This document shows, one piece after another, positions 49,442 to 58,223 of a DNA stretch of 64,000 nt. The stretch comes from Bog-756 sp963699085 (lineage in GTDB: Bacteria; Actinomycetota; Acidimicrobiia; Acidimicrobiales; RAAP-2): NCBI GenBank assembly GCA_963699085.1, contig CAVOTH010000004.1:1302001-1366000 (forward strand), in the 5' to 3' direction. The notes beneath the pieces are model-generated. The model did no database searches and was not told where the DNA came from. It saw only the letters and a program-made list of their open reading frames with translations. The position numbers and the translations under genes are program-made. Position 1 is the stretch's first letter. Every line of letters begins with the position of its first letter.

Positions 49442-51547
49442 ATGATCCTCGACCACATCGACAGTCCCGCCGACCTCCGATCACTGACCCCCGACGAGCT
49501 GGCACAGCTCTCCGGGGAGATCCGTGAATTCATCGTCGACGCGGTGTCGGCCACCGGCGGGCACCTCGGCTCGAACCTGGGTGTGGTCGAACTCACGCTG
49601 GCTCTGCACCGGACCTTCGACTCGCCCCGTGACCTGCTGCTGTGGGACACCGGACACCAGGCCTACGTGCACAAACTGGTCACTGGCCGCCGTGACGCCT
49701 TCACCCACCTCCGCCAGGAGGACGGCCTCTCCGGCTACCCGAGCCGCACCGAGTCCGAACACGACTGGATCGAGAACAGCCACGCATCGGCCGTGCTCTC
49801 CTACGCCCACGGCATGGCCACCGCCCTCGAACTGCAGGACAGTGACCGCCGGGTGGTGGCCGTGGTCGGCGACGGCGCCCTCACCGGCGGCATGGCCTAC
49901 GAAGCGCTCAACAATCTGGGCCACTCGGGTAAGCAGGTGGTGATCGTCCTCAACGACAATGGTCGGTCGTATGCCCCGACCGTGTCCCAGCTGTCGCTCA
50001 GCCTGACCCACCTGCGCCTCAGTCCCGCCTACATACAGGCCCGCCAGCGCCTGCGAACCATGATCCGCGAGCTGCCCGGCGTTGGCGAGATCGCCTACTC
50101 GGGAGTTCATGGACTGACCAGCGCCCTGCGCGAGGTGGTCACGCCGCACACGTTCTTCGAAGCCCTGGGGATCCGCTACGTCGGCCCGATCGACGGCCAC
50201 GACATCGCCGGGCTCGAGCAGGCGCTGACCAACGCAGCCGAGTGGCCCGGCCCGATCGTCGTCCATGTGCTCACCCAGAAGGGGCGGGGCTATGCACCGG
50301 CCGAGGAGGACGACGTCCAGCACCTCCACGACGTCAAGGTGGCACCGGCCGCCGCCACGTTGGATGGTCCCGATGCCCTCTCCCCCGCCGGCTCGGGTGG
50401 GTCCGCCGGCGCTGGCGGCGCCGGCAACTCCGTCGGGGTGACCCTGCAGAACGCGTCGCTGTCGCTGGAGGGTGCCGGGATCACCCCCGACCTGCCGGCC
50501 ACGACCTACACCCACGCCTTCACCCGGGCCCTGCTGATCCACGCCGAGGCCGACCGGAGGATCGTGGCCATCACCGCCGCCATGCCGGGGCCGACCGGCC
50601 TGTTGCCGTTCGAGGCCCGGTTTCCCGACAGGTTCGTGGATGTCGGAATCGCCGAGCAGCACGCCGTCACCGCCGCGGCCGGAATGGCCATGACCGGGAT
50701 GCGTCCCGTGGTGGCGGTCTACTCCACATTCTTTTCCCGCAGTTTCGATCAGGCCAACCTCGATGTCGGGCTCCACAAACTCCCGGTCGTCCTGGTCCTC
50801 GACCGGGCCGGCATCACCGGCGACGACGGCCCCAGCCATCACGGGGTCCTGGACATGGCCCTGTGCCTGTCGATCCCGGGGATGACCGTCTTCGCACCCT
50901 CGTCGGCTCCCGAAGTAGAGGCCATGCTGGCCACCGCGCTCACCCTCGATGGTCCCTCGGTCATCCGTTTCCCGAAGACGCCGGCGCCGCCCGTCGCTCC
51001 CGGGTCGGAGGGATTCGGACTCGATGCCCGTCTGGTCCGCGAGGGGGACGGTTCGATCTGCATCCTGGCCGTCGGCAAGATGTTGGGTGCTGCCGAGGCT
51101 GCCGCTGATCGCCTGGCCGACGAGGGTATCGACGTCACCATCTGGGACCCCCGGGTGGTGTCCCATCCCGATCCGGCCATGCTGGCCGACGCCGGCCGCC
51201 ATGCCGTGGTGGTGACCGTCGAGGACGGGGTACGAAACGGCGGAGCGGGGATGTTCCTGGGCGACGCCCTGCGCGCCACGCTGCCGCTCGGGGGTTGTCC
51301 TCCGATCATTCACAAAGGCGTACCTCGCACCTTCCTGGCCCAGGGCCGACCTGACCGGATCCTGGCCCGGCTCGGCCTCGACCGGGACGGCCTGGTCCGA
51401 ACGGTCCGCGAAAGTCTGGCCGAGCTGCAGCACCCGTCTGAGCTGCGCAGCCCGGTCCCGCGACCCCTGGCCGGCGGGATCGGCGGAGTCGGCGGAGTCG
51501 GCGGGATCGGCGGAGTAGGCGGAGTCGGCGGGGACACCTCGGACTGA
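49442..51547 (+). CDS. dxs: 1-deoxy-D-xylulose-5-phosphate synthase
   Basis: DXS condenses pyruvate and glyceraldehyde-3-phosphate, the first step of the MEP isoprenoid pathway. The 701-residue protein is full length: ATGGHLGSNLGVVELTLALH, DTGHQAYVHKLVTGR, the thiamine-diphosphate motif VGDGALTGGMAYEALNNLG (near residue 143), FEALGIRYVGPIDGHD, FPDRFVDVGIAEQHAVTAAA and DRAGITGDDGPSHHGVLDMA. The C-terminus adds ~25 residues of Gly-Val/Ile-Gly repeats not seen in standard DXS. The gene is intact. Confidence 0.96.
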   Translation: MILDHIDSPADLRSLTPDELAQLSGEIREFIVDAVSATGGHLGSNLGVVELTLALHRTFDSPRDLLLWDTGHQAYVHKLVTGRRDAFTHLRQEDGLSGYPSRTESEHDWIENSHASAVLSYAHGMATALELQDSDRRVVAVVGDGALTGGMAYEALNNLGHSGKQVVIVLNDNGRSYAPTVSQLSLSLTHLRLSPAYIQARQRLRTMIRELPGVGEIAYSGVHGLTSALREVVTPHTFFEALGIRYVGPIDGHDIAGLEQALTNAAEWPGPIVVHVLTQKGRGYAPAEEDDVQHLHDVKVAPAAATLDGPDALSPAGSGGSAGAGGAGNSVGVTLQNASLSLEGAGITPDLPATTYTHAFTRALLIHAEADRRIVAITAAMPGPTGLLPFEARFPDRFVDVGIAEQHAVTAAAGMAMTGMRPVVAVYSTFFSRSFDQANLDVGLHKLPVVLVLDRAGITGDDGPSHHGVLDMALCLSIPGMTVFAPSSAPEVEAMLATALTLDGPSVIRFPKTPAPPVAPGSEGFGLDARLVREGDGSICILAVGKMLGAAEAAADRLADEGIDVTIWDPRVVSHPDPAMLADAGRHAVVVTVEDGVRNGGAGMFLGDALRATLPLGGCPPIIHKGVPRTFLAQGRPDRILARLGLDRDGLVRTVRESLAELQHPSELRSPVPRPLAGGIGGVGGVGGIGGVGGVGGDTSD
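51474..51534. repeat. Gly-rich short tandem repeat at the dxs 3' end
   Basis: Copies of ggcggagtc/ggcgggatc encode GGVGG/GGIGG units just before the dxs stop. This unusual extension is likely to be a slippage expansion; it lies outside the catalytic core. Confidence 0.65.
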
Positions 51548-51672
51548 GCGGAGTCCTCCGCGCCTGTGGTCCTTTGGGTAGGTGTCCGGCGGCGGGGCCG
51601 AATGAACAGCCCTGAGCGGGTCCCAGGTGGCGACCGGGCGTCGGAACAGAAACCTGTTCTACTATCTGCTCG

Positions 51673-53319
51673 ATGACTACCTTCAATCTGGCTGATTTGT
51701 TCGAGGCCTCCGTCGACGCCTACGGAGACCGGGAGTACTTGGTGGCAGCGGGTGAGCGCCGCACTTATGCACAGATGGAGGAGCGGGCCAACCGACTCGC
51801 CCACTTCCTGGCCGCCAACGGGGTGGGTGCCGGCGACCACGTGGGCATCTACGCCCTCAACAGCGTCGAATGGGTGGAGACCGCCTGGGCCGTGTTCAAG
51901 CTGCGGGCAGTGTGGATCAACATCAACTACCGCTATGTGAAGGACGAGCTCAGTTACCTCTTCGCCAACGCCGACCTGGTAGCGCTGGTCCACCAGGCCG
52001 AATTTTCGCCTCAGGTAGAAGCCCTCCTCCCGGAACTGCCCGGCCTGAAACTGGTAATCGGGATCGACGACGGTTCCGGCGAGTTGCTCACCGAGGGCAC
52101 CGTCCCGTACGAGGAGGCCATGGCGGCGGGATCACCGGAGCGCGACTTCGGGCCCCGCAGCGGCGACGACTACTACATCCTCTACACCGGAGGCACCACC
52201 GGAATGCCCAAGGGCGTGGTCTGGCGCCACGAGGACGTGTTCTACGCGCTCGGCGGCGGGGTCGACCCCACCACCAACACCCGCGTGGTGACCCCGGCGG
52301 AGATGGTGGAGAGGGGTCGAGGCGGCCAGCTGACCCTTCTGCCCATCGCTCCCCTGATGCACGGTGCCACCCAGTGGTGCGTCATGGGCCAGAGCTTCGT
52401 GGGCAATCGGACCATCCTCATCCCGAAGTTCGACCCGCACGGCGTGTGGTCGCTGATCGAGTCCGAGAAGGCCAACTCGCTGATGATCACCGGCGATGCC
52501 ATGGGCAAGCCACTCATCGAGGCACTCGACGAGACCGGAGTCTCCTACGACCTCTCGTCGCTGCTCGCCGTGACCTCGTCGGCCGCCCTGTTCAGCGCCC
52601 CGGTCAAGGATGAGTTCTTCCGGCATTTCCCGAACATCGTGATCGTCGACGCCATCGGATCTTCCGAGTCGGGCAACAACGGCATGGCCACCATGACCAA
52701 GGGCGGTACCGCCATGAAGAGCGGACCGACGGTCAAGGTCCTGGGTGACACCGTGGTCTTCGACGAGGATTTCAAGCCGGTCGTCCCCGGGTCGGGCACC
52801 ATCGGCAAGATCGCCCGGACCGGCGACATCCCTGTCGGCTACTACAACGATCCGGTCAAGACGGCCGAGGTCTTCATCCACATCGACGGCGTCCGTTATG
52901 TGATGCCGGGAGACTTCGCCACCATCGAGGAGGACGGGAACATCACCCTGCTCGGGCGTGGGTCGGTCTCGATCAACTCGGGCGGCGAGAAGATCTTCCC
53001 CGAGGAGGTGGAGTCCGCCGTTCGGTCCCATCCTGACGTCCTCGATGCCATCGTGGTCGGGGCGCCCGACGAGCGCTGGGGCCAGAGGGTGGCGGCGATC
53101 ATCCAGCCACGCGGAGAAACAGTGCCCTCGCTCGACGATATCCAGACCTACTGCCGGGACCGCATCGCCGGCTACAAGGTCCCCCGCCAGCTCCACGTGG
53201 TCCAGGCGATCGAGCGCTCGCCGAGCGGCAAGCCCGACTACCGGTGGGCGGCCACCATTGTCACCGAGGCTCCCGAGGAGTCCGACAGTGGGGGCGATCG
53301 CACCGCGTCGGGTTCATAG
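51673..53319 (+). CDS. Acyl-CoA synthetase (AMP-forming, FadD type)
   Basis: A 548-residue acyl-CoA ligase. The P-loop is YILYTGGTTGMPKGVVWRHE (~residue 167); IAPLMHGATQWCVMG follows, then VDAIGSSESGNNGMATM (A5 region), MPGDFATIEEDGNITLLGRG and the C-terminal YKVPRQLHVVQAIERSPSGK with the catalytic Lys. Large FadD members of this layout are common in actinobacterial lipid and cholesterol catabolism; the substrate is unknown. It precedes the isochorismatase-fold gene by six bases. Confidence 0.92.
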   Translation: MTTFNLADLFEASVDAYGDREYLVAAGERRTYAQMEERANRLAHFLAANGVGAGDHVGIYALNSVEWVETAWAVFKLRAVWININYRYVKDELSYLFANADLVALVHQAEFSPQVEALLPELPGLKLVIGIDDGSGELLTEGTVPYEEAMAAGSPERDFGPRSGDDYYILYTGGTTGMPKGVVWRHEDVFYALGGGVDPTTNTRVVTPAEMVERGRGGQLTLLPIAPLMHGATQWCVMGQSFVGNRTILIPKFDPHGVWSLIESEKANSLMITGDAMGKPLIEALDETGVSYDLSSLLAVTSSAALFSAPVKDEFFRHFPNIVIVDAIGSSESGNNGMATMTKGGTAMKSGPTVKVLGDTVVFDEDFKPVVPGSGTIGKIARTGDIPVGYYNDPVKTAEVFIHIDGVRYVMPGDFATIEEDGNITLLGRGSVSINSGGEKIFPEEVESAVRSHPDVLDAIVVGAPDERWGQRVAAIIQPRGETVPSLDDIQTYCRDRIAGYKVPRQLHVVQAIERSPSGKPDYRWAATIVTEAPEESDSGGDRTASGS

Positions 53320-53325
53320 CGCAGC

Positions 53326-53991
53326 GTGCCGGTCGACCTCGCGGCACTGGCGGCGCCCGACAGGTGCGCCGTGCTCACCATGGAGATCCAACGGGGCGTC
53401 GTCGGCGACCTGACCTCGTTCCCCCAGTTGGCGGACGCCGCGGACCGGGTGGGCGTGGTACCCAATACCGCCCGGCTGCTCCACGCCGCCCGCCGGCTGA
53501 GCATCCCGGTGATCCACTGCACCGCCGAATTCCGTGCCGACCGGGCCGGATCGGTGGCCAACTGCCAGCTGATCGCCGCCATGGTCCGCAATCCCGACCA
53601 CCTGCTCGTCGGCACACCGCCCACCGAGTTGATCCCCGAGCTCGGCCCCGAGCCCTCCGACCTGGTGTGCTCCCGGCTCCACGGTGTGTCACCGTTCTCC
53701 GGAACATCGCTCGACACCTGGCTTCGGAGCCTGCGTGTCGAGACCGTGATCGCCACCGGGGTATCGGTCAACCTCGGCGTACTCGGCCTGGCCATCGAAG
53801 CGTGCAACCTGGGCTACCAGGTCGTCGTTCCCCGGGATACAGTCGCCGGACTCCCCGACGAATACGCCGACGCCGTGCTCGACAACACCTTTCCACTGAT
53901 CTCCACAGTGACGACGACCGACGACGTGCTGGTGGCGTGGGATCCGGTCGACCGGACCCCGTATTCGTCCCAGGAATCGTCCTCGTCCTGA
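53326..53991 (+). CDS. Isochorismatase-fold hydrolase, nucleophile cysteine replaced
   Basis: A 221-residue protein of the isochorismatase/cysteine-hydrolase superfamily. The family start is visible as CAVLTMEIQRGVVGDL, although the usual catalytic Asp of the DMQ motif is Glu here, with the basic IPVIHCTAEFR strand. The nucleophile loop reads IATGVSVNLGVLGLAIEACN, where typical members have NVCV; the cysteine is a glycine, as in true isochorismatases such as EntB/PhzD. Whether it is active is therefore unclear. GTG 53326 follows the acyl-CoA ligase, and its stop lies at the start of a 13-base tandem repeat. Confidence 0.83.
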   Translation: MPVDLAALAAPDRCAVLTMEIQRGVVGDLTSFPQLADAADRVGVVPNTARLLHAARRLSIPVIHCTAEFRADRAGSVANCQLIAAMVRNPDHLLVGTPPTELIPELGPEPSDLVCSRLHGVSPFSGTSLDTWLRSLRVETVIATGVSVNLGVLGLAIEACNLGYQVVVPRDTVAGLPDEYADAVLDNTFPLISTVTTTDDVLVAWDPVDRTPYSSQESSSS

Positions 53992-54060
53992 GGGCTCTCG
54001 TCCTGAGGGCTCGTCCTGAGGGCTCGTCCTGAGGGCTCGTCCTGAGGGCTCGTCCTGAGG
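53986..54060. repeat. 13-base tandem repeat (tcctgagggctcg) x ~5.5
   Basis: About five and a half head-to-tail copies of tcctgagggctcg, the first expanded by two bases. It begins within the last codons of the isochorismatase-fold gene (the stop TGA is part of the first unit) and ends 15 bases before the convergent DUF899 gene. It is likely a slippage-prone minisatellite. Confidence 0.85.
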
Positions 54061-54074
54061 CCGCCGGACCTCTC

Positions 54075-54848
54075 TCATGGACGCGAGGTGCCGAGGTCGT
54101 CGGAGCGTCCGGCCTCAAGTCGCGACCACTGGGCAGTGGGGCGACCATTGGTCTGTACGCCGACTTGCCAGTGCTGGGGCCAACCGGGAGGCGAGTCCTC
54201 CCAGTACTCCTGGCGGCCGTACACGGTGAGGTCCATGAGGGCGTAGCTGTTGTCCATCGCCTCTACGCCGCGGCCGTTCGTCCAATAAGTCTCGAAGACA
54301 CGGTCACCCTTCCGTAGGTAGCAGACGAGGTGGAACATGCCGACTTGTCGCCCGACCAGGAGGGCGTCGGCAGAATCGCCGGCGGAGTACCAAGGCACGT
54401 CCCAATCCATGAATTCGCGATAGCGGGTGCTCTCCTCGAAGGGACCCTGGCAGAAGACGGCATAGGTGATATCGCGTGCATGCAGGTAGGAGAGCTCCGT
54501 CACCTGGGTCGCAACCCATGTGCATCCTTCGCACTGCTCCGATGCGGGATGGCCGGTGTGCCACATGAAGTAGTAGGCGATGAGTTGTCGACGGCCATCG
54601 AATGCATCGAGCAGGGTCAGCGGCCCTCGGGGCCCGGTCAACTCGAGCGCCGCGTCAACTTCGACCATCGGCAGGCGCCGTCGAGCCGCAGCGATCGCAT
54701 CGGTCTCCCGCGTCTGAGCCTTTTCACGCACCCGAAGAAGGTCCAGCTCGGCCTGGAAGACTGCCCGGTCGACCACCTCGGGCAGGATGTCCTCATCCAT
54801 TGTGCTGAGGTCGTCATAGATCGGTGGGTCATTGTTCATGGTTGTCAC
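54075..54848 (-). CDS. DUF899-family thioredoxin-like protein
   Basis: A 257-residue member of the DUF899 family, a group predicted to have a thioredoxin fold. Visible family features are LTLLDAFDGRRQLIAYYFMW and HPASEQCEGCTWVATQVTEL (a CEGC redox-type pair), TYAVFCQGPFEESTRYREFM and PWYSAGDSADALL. Starts at 54848 or 54839 are both possible; both overlap the end of the ArsR gene, which fits an operon SRPBCC - ArsR - DUF899. The enzyme's biochemical role is not established. Confidence 0.88.
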   Translation of the reverse strand: MTTMNNDPPIYDDLSTMDEDILPEVVDRAVFQAELDLLRVREKAQTRETDAIAAARRRLPMVEVDAALELTGPRGPLTLLDAFDGRRQLIAYYFMWHTGHPASEQCEGCTWVATQVTELSYLHARDITYAVFCQGPFEESTRYREFMDWDVPWYSAGDSADALLVGRQVGMFHLVCYLRKGDRVFETYWTNGRGVEAMDNSYALMDLTVYGRQEYWEDSPPGWPQHWQVGVQTNGRPTAQWSRLEAGRSDDLGTSRP

Positions 54849-55224
54849 CTCGTTGAATCGGTGCGTCAGGGTCTTTGCTTTCTCTTTGCTTCCTCTTTGC
54901 CTCGGAGTGTGCCGCCTCGGCCAACCGTTTGATGGAAGCCAAACGTCGGTCCCACAGAGCGGCCAGGTCGGCCATGGCTTCCGTGGCTTGGTGGAGCCGG
55001 TCGGCCTCCACCCGGAAGAGAACCTCGCGACCCTGCTTTCGTCGGCTCACCAGCCCGGCCTCCTCGAGCACGATCAGATGCTTCGAGACGGCCTGACGTG
55101 AGAAGGCCACGTGACTGGCCAACGACCACGCACTGGCCTCCCCGTTGTTGACCAGAAGATCGAGCACACGCTGACGTGACGGGTCGGCAATGGCCGACCA
55201 CAGCTCGTCGTCGGTCTGTGTCAA
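54829..55224 (-). CDS. ArsR-family helix-turn-helix repressor
   Basis: A 131-residue winged-helix regulator: WSAIADPSRQRVLDLLVNNG, SLASHVAFSRQAVSKHLIVL as recognition helix, EEAGLVSRRKQGREVLFRVE wing. The cysteine metal-box ELCVCDL is absent, so it is not a classical metal sensor. I place the start at TTG 55224, overlapping the stop of the SRPBCC gene, since the family begins there; the longer frame upstream reads into that gene. Such repressors usually control their own AHSA1/SRPBCC operon. Confidence 0.9.
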   Translation of the reverse strand: MTQTDDELWSAIADPSRQRVLDLLVNNGEASAWSLASHVAFSRQAVSKHLIVLEEAGLVSRRKQGREVLFRVEADRLHQATEAMADLAALWDRRLASIKRLAEAAHSEAKRKQRESKDPDAPIQRGDNHEQ

Positions 55225-55670
55225 CTTGCCTGCGGGGTGAGCATGCCGGCCAGCCGGTCCAGGAAGTCGCCCCACCCACCCTGATGCTCGTCGGCATAAC
55301 GGCACTTTTCCGCCTCGGACCAGTCACACAGCTCATGGCCGCTCTCGGTCACGCGAAGTCGGGTCCGCTCCTCTCCTTCCGGTACCAGCGTGAACTCGAC
55401 CAGCATCGAGTTTCCCCGCGCTGGCTCCTCGTCGAGAGGGTGATTCCAACGGAAGGAGAAACCGGTCGGAGGGTCAACCTTCTCCACGACGACCGGGCCA
55501 CCCTGGTCGCCGAATCCCAGGTACCCGTGAGCGCCCGGTTCGACCACCAGTTCCACCTTGTCGGCGAACCACTGGCTCATCTGGTCGGGCTGGGTGATCG
55601 TTCGCCAGACCACCCACACCGGTGCCTCGATCAGTACTTCCCGCTCAATCGTGGACACTGTCGTCATCAT
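55221..55670 (-). CDS. SRPBCC/AHSA1-domain protein
   Basis: A 149-residue START-like ligand-binding protein of the Aha1 C-terminal family (AHSA1/polyketide-cyclase-like). It shows REVLIEAPVWVVWRTITQPD, MSQWFADKVELVVEPGAHGY, FSFRWNHPLDEE and GGWGDFLDRLAGML. Members commonly pair with an ArsR regulator and may bind hydrophobic ligands; no substrate can be named. First gene of the three-gene module; the putative operators are upstream at 55758-55806. Confidence 0.88.
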   Translation of the reverse strand: MMTTVSTIEREVLIEAPVWVVWRTITQPDQMSQWFADKVELVVEPGAHGYLGFGDQGGPVVVEKVDPPTGFSFRWNHPLDEEPARGNSMLVEFTLVPEGEERTRLRVTESGHELCDWSEAEKCRYADEHQGGWGDFLDRLAGMLTPQAS

Positions 55671-55757
55671 CTACTCCGTTCCTTTGCGCATCGGCAGCCA
55701 TTGTCGATCGCGGCACCGATTCACTTCGTGAGCGAACCGGCTCCCTGCATCGGTATG

Positions 55758-55806
55758 TGCAACCATTAGTAGCACGTATCCCGCCAACATGCAACCTTTT
55801 ATTGCA
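55758..55806. promoter_or_regulatory. Candidate ArsR operator: repeated TGCAACC boxes
   Basis: Two direct boxes, tgcaaccatta (55758) and tgcaaccttttattgca (55790), lie about 32 bases apart upstream of the SRPBCC gene. The second is also an inverted repeat with TGCAA/TTGCA arms. They sit where an autoregulatory ArsR site would be expected, around the -35/-10 region of the minus-strand operon. Inference from spacing and symmetry only. Confidence 0.45.
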
Positions 55807-55830
55807 GTTCAGCCGAGCGGATCACCCCGG

Positions 55831-56112
55831 CTATCCCTCGGCGAAAGAGATCGGGACGTCGTACTTTCTGCACCACGCTTCGATGCTGAGCAATTCGTAA
55901 TCCCTCTGGATCGCCGCCCGCCGATCCTCGGCGATCCGCTCGGAATCCACTGTTTGCAGAATGCGATCGTCCCCAGCTTCATTGAATGCCACGACCTTCG
56001 TCTTCCCTGTATAGCTGCCGCTGGTTCCACCGCCGGTGGCGGCACCCACGAGATCAATGGCCACCCCCGCCCACCGAATCCCGGGCTTCTTGATTTCGAA
56101 TCTGAGCGCCAT
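55831..56112 (-). CDS. Hypothetical protein, 93 residues
   Basis: A small soluble protein (MALRFEIKKPGIRWAGVAID) with a Gly/Thr-rich patch near residues 23-34 and an amphipathic C-terminus RDYELLSIEAWCRKYDVPIS. No family recognised. Codon usage is in keeping with coding sequence and no competing gene occupies the region. Confidence 0.5.
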   Translation of the reverse strand: MALRFEIKKPGIRWAGVAIDLVGAATGGGTSGSYTGKTKVVAFNEAGDDRILQTVDSERIAEDRRAAIQRDYELLSIEAWCRKYDVPISFAEG

Positions 56113-56201
56113 GTCGGCAGCCTTTCATCCCGGCGGTGGCCGTGATGGATGCTTCCACCCGATACCGCCCGGTCGACGATGCCGAGAGCCATACTTGAGA
56201 G

Positions 56202-56444
56202 ATGGCCAAACCGTGGAACGGCACCGCCAAGTACCGCCAGGGCTGGACGGGCAGGGACTTTCACGTGACCGGCGGCCACGAAGCCGAAGCCATGGCCGCG
56301 CAGGCGTCGAAGACACCGAGTCGGCTCGGCCTGTGGATTCTTCGGAGACTCGGCTACCAGGGCCCAACACCGGAGTCGCCCCACCGGTCTCCACGCCATG
56401 GTGCTCCACCCAACCGGGGACTCTCTCCTCCGAGTAGGGATTGA
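56202..56444 (+). CDS. Hypothetical protein, 80 residues
   Basis: Short open frame starting MAKPWNGTAKYRQGWTGRDF, polar, with a Pro/Ser/Arg-rich C-terminal third. Lys/Gly/His content and the clean start suggest a real gene, but nothing identifies it. It precedes a methyltransferase gene on the same strand. Confidence 0.4.
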   Translation: MAKPWNGTAKYRQGWTGRDFHVTGGHEAEAMAAQASKTPSRLGLWILRRLGYQGPTPESPHRSPRHGAPPNRGLSPPSRD

Positions 56445-56553
56445 TGCTGCAGGGATCCCGATGGCGCGTCGATCATCTGACGCGGTGCATGGTGATGAAA
56501 CGGACTCGGTCACGGGGGCGACCCAACGCCAACGATCTGCTACAACCTGCGAC

Positions 56554-57327
56554 ATGAACGGCTTGAACAGCTCCAAGCCAAGGAGTCAAGCGCAGCATAC
56601 CCAGGTCACCCGAGACGCATATGACAGGTTGGCCGGCGTGTGGTCGGCAACCACAGATGAGGGGCCGTTCAACGGCCTCCTCGAGCGACCGGCATTGCGT
56701 TCCCTCGTCCCTCGTCCTCTCACGGGATTGACGGTCCTCGAGGTCGGCTGTGGTTCAGGCGCTCAGTGCGAGTGGTTACTCGACGAGGGGGCGCAGGTAG
56801 TCGGTCTTGACCTGAGCCCAGCCATGGTTGACGAAGCCCGAACAAGGTGCGCAGGACGGGGTCGATTCCTCGTCGCAGATGTCGCCGAGTCGATTCCGCT
56901 AGAGCCCCGGTCGGTCGATGGGATCACCTGTTCACTTGCCCTTCATTATCTGGAGGATTGGCAGGTACCCCTGACATCGTTCGCTACTCTTCTCCGTCCC
57001 GGAGGTTGGATCGTCATCTCACTGGACCATCCATGTAGTCCCCCACTTCCTAGCCAACGCGGTGGCTACTTCGACACGGAGCTCGTATCTGACACGTGGC
57101 AGAAGGGCGATGTCGAAGTGACCCAGTACTTCTGGCGTCGCCCCCTGGCTGCGGTGGTCGGAGCATTTGCGGATGCGGGATTCGTGGTTGATCGCATCCG
57201 CGAGACACGCCCGGGCCTGGAGGCGCTCGAGCAATTCCCCGAGGAACTGGCGCGAGCCGAGAACGTGCCGTCATTCATTGTCTATCGCCTTCTTCATCGG
57301 AGTGTCGAAGGGCTCCGACCGACCTGA
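56554..57327 (+). CDS. Class I SAM-dependent methyltransferase
   Basis: A 257-residue methyltransferase. SAM-binding motif I is VLEVGCGSGAQCEWLLDEGA (~residues 66-85), followed by VGLDLSPAMVDEAR (motif post-I) and ITCSLALHYLEDWQVPLTSF plus LLRPGGWIVISLDHPC (post-motif region). The start ATG 56554 is where similarity begins; the longer frame is not family-like. Substrate unknown; the late residues include a conserved-looking FWRRPLAAVVGAFADAGFVV helix pair. Confidence 0.87.
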   Translation: MNGLNSSKPRSQAQHTQVTRDAYDRLAGVWSATTDEGPFNGLLERPALRSLVPRPLTGLTVLEVGCGSGAQCEWLLDEGAQVVGLDLSPAMVDEARTRCAGRGRFLVADVAESIPLEPRSVDGITCSLALHYLEDWQVPLTSFATLLRPGGWIVISLDHPCSPPLPSQRGGYFDTELVSDTWQKGDVEVTQYFWRRPLAAVVGAFADAGFVVDRIRETRPGLEALEQFPEELARAENVPSFIVYRLLHRSVEGLRPT

Positions 57328-57353
57328 GCGCGCCGCAGACTTGTCCCGGTCGG

Positions 57354-57406
57354 GTGGATGGATGGATGGATGGATGGATAGCTGGGTGGGTGGGTGATGG
57401 ATGGGA
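57354..57406. repeat. GGAT/GGGT microsatellite
   Basis: Six to seven copies of ggat, then ggtg/gggt units, lie in the gap between the methyltransferase and an alpha/beta hydrolase gene. A slippage-prone simple repeat; it could affect the start region of the hydrolase gene at 57394 or 57457. Confidence 0.7.
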
Positions 57407-57456
57407 GGCTCACCTGCGCCAACGTCGGCAGCGGTGGTGCAGTAGCTTCGGCGACC

Positions 57457-58134
57457 ATGCCACCGCCAACAAGTCCTGTCGTACTCCTCCACGGGTTCGG
57501 ATCGACCTTCGATCACGGGTGGGTGAAGAGCGGGTGGGTGGACATCCTGGCCGATTTCGATTGCACCGTTCCGGTGATCGACCTTCCCGGGCACGGCAGC
57601 TCCGACCGGTCCACTGACCCCGCCGCTTACGGATCGGTCGAGGAGGATATCGCCGCGGTCCTGCCGGATCGGATGTCGGCCGTCGGGTTCTCGGCAGGCG
57701 CCCAGATCCTGCTCCGTATCGCCGCTGCCGAACCCCGGCGATTCGACCGCCTCGTCCTGCTCGGGGTAGGCGACAACGTCTTCGAGCACTCAGACAACTC
57801 GTCATTGGTCGAGGCGTTCGAGTCCGGCGCCGACCCGGAGAACGTCCAGGCCCGGGTGTTCACCCGCCTGGCCACGTCCACCGGCAACGATCCGGCGGCG
57901 CTCGCCGCCTACCTCCGTCGGAACCCGGGCCGGCTCACGCCGGAGGACCTCGCCGCGGTCACTTGCCCGGTACTCGTGGTACTCGGGGAGGAGGACTTTG
58001 TACCGTCGGCCGGCCAACTGGTCGAAGCCTTACCCTCGGCCACCTTGGTATCGGTCCCGGGCGTGGATCACTTCGCCACCCCGGGCGACTTCGGCGTCAT
58101 CGACGCCACCATACGATTCCTCGGACTGGGGTGA
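57457..58134 (+). CDS. Alpha/beta-fold hydrolase
   Basis: A 225-residue hydrolase. VVLLHGFGSTFDHGWVKSGW with the oxyanion His-Gly, nucleophile elbow GFSAGAQILL (~residue 70), acidic residue in VLVVLGEEDFVPSAGQLVEA and the catalytic His in VSVPGVDHFATPGDF complete a typical triad. ATG 57457 (MPPPTSPVV) was preferred to an in-frame ATG at 57394 that lies in a repeat. Substrate unknown. Confidence 0.85.
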   Translation: MPPPTSPVVLLHGFGSTFDHGWVKSGWVDILADFDCTVPVIDLPGHGSSDRSTDPAAYGSVEEDIAAVLPDRMSAVGFSAGAQILLRIAAAEPRRFDRLVLLGVGDNVFEHSDNSSLVEAFESGADPENVQARVFTRLATSTGNDPAALAAYLRRNPGRLTPEDLAAVTCPVLVVLGEEDFVPSAGQLVEALPSATLVSVPGVDHFATPGDFGVIDATIRFLGLG

Positions 58135-58223
58135 CGGCATGATGTGGGCGGGTCGAGACCCGAACGGATTCACCCTGTCTCCAGGTGGGCACGGCGGTTG
58201 TCCGCCGAGTACTCACGCGTGGT

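Noticed and set aside
49481..51433. 650-residue minus-strand frame opposite dxs
   Set aside because: DXS on the plus strand is complete with all motifs; the antisense frame has no recognisable domain.
57394..57456. Upstream start for the alpha/beta hydrolase
   Set aside because: The ATG at 57394 lies inside a GGAT/GGGT microsatellite; the fold begins at 57457.
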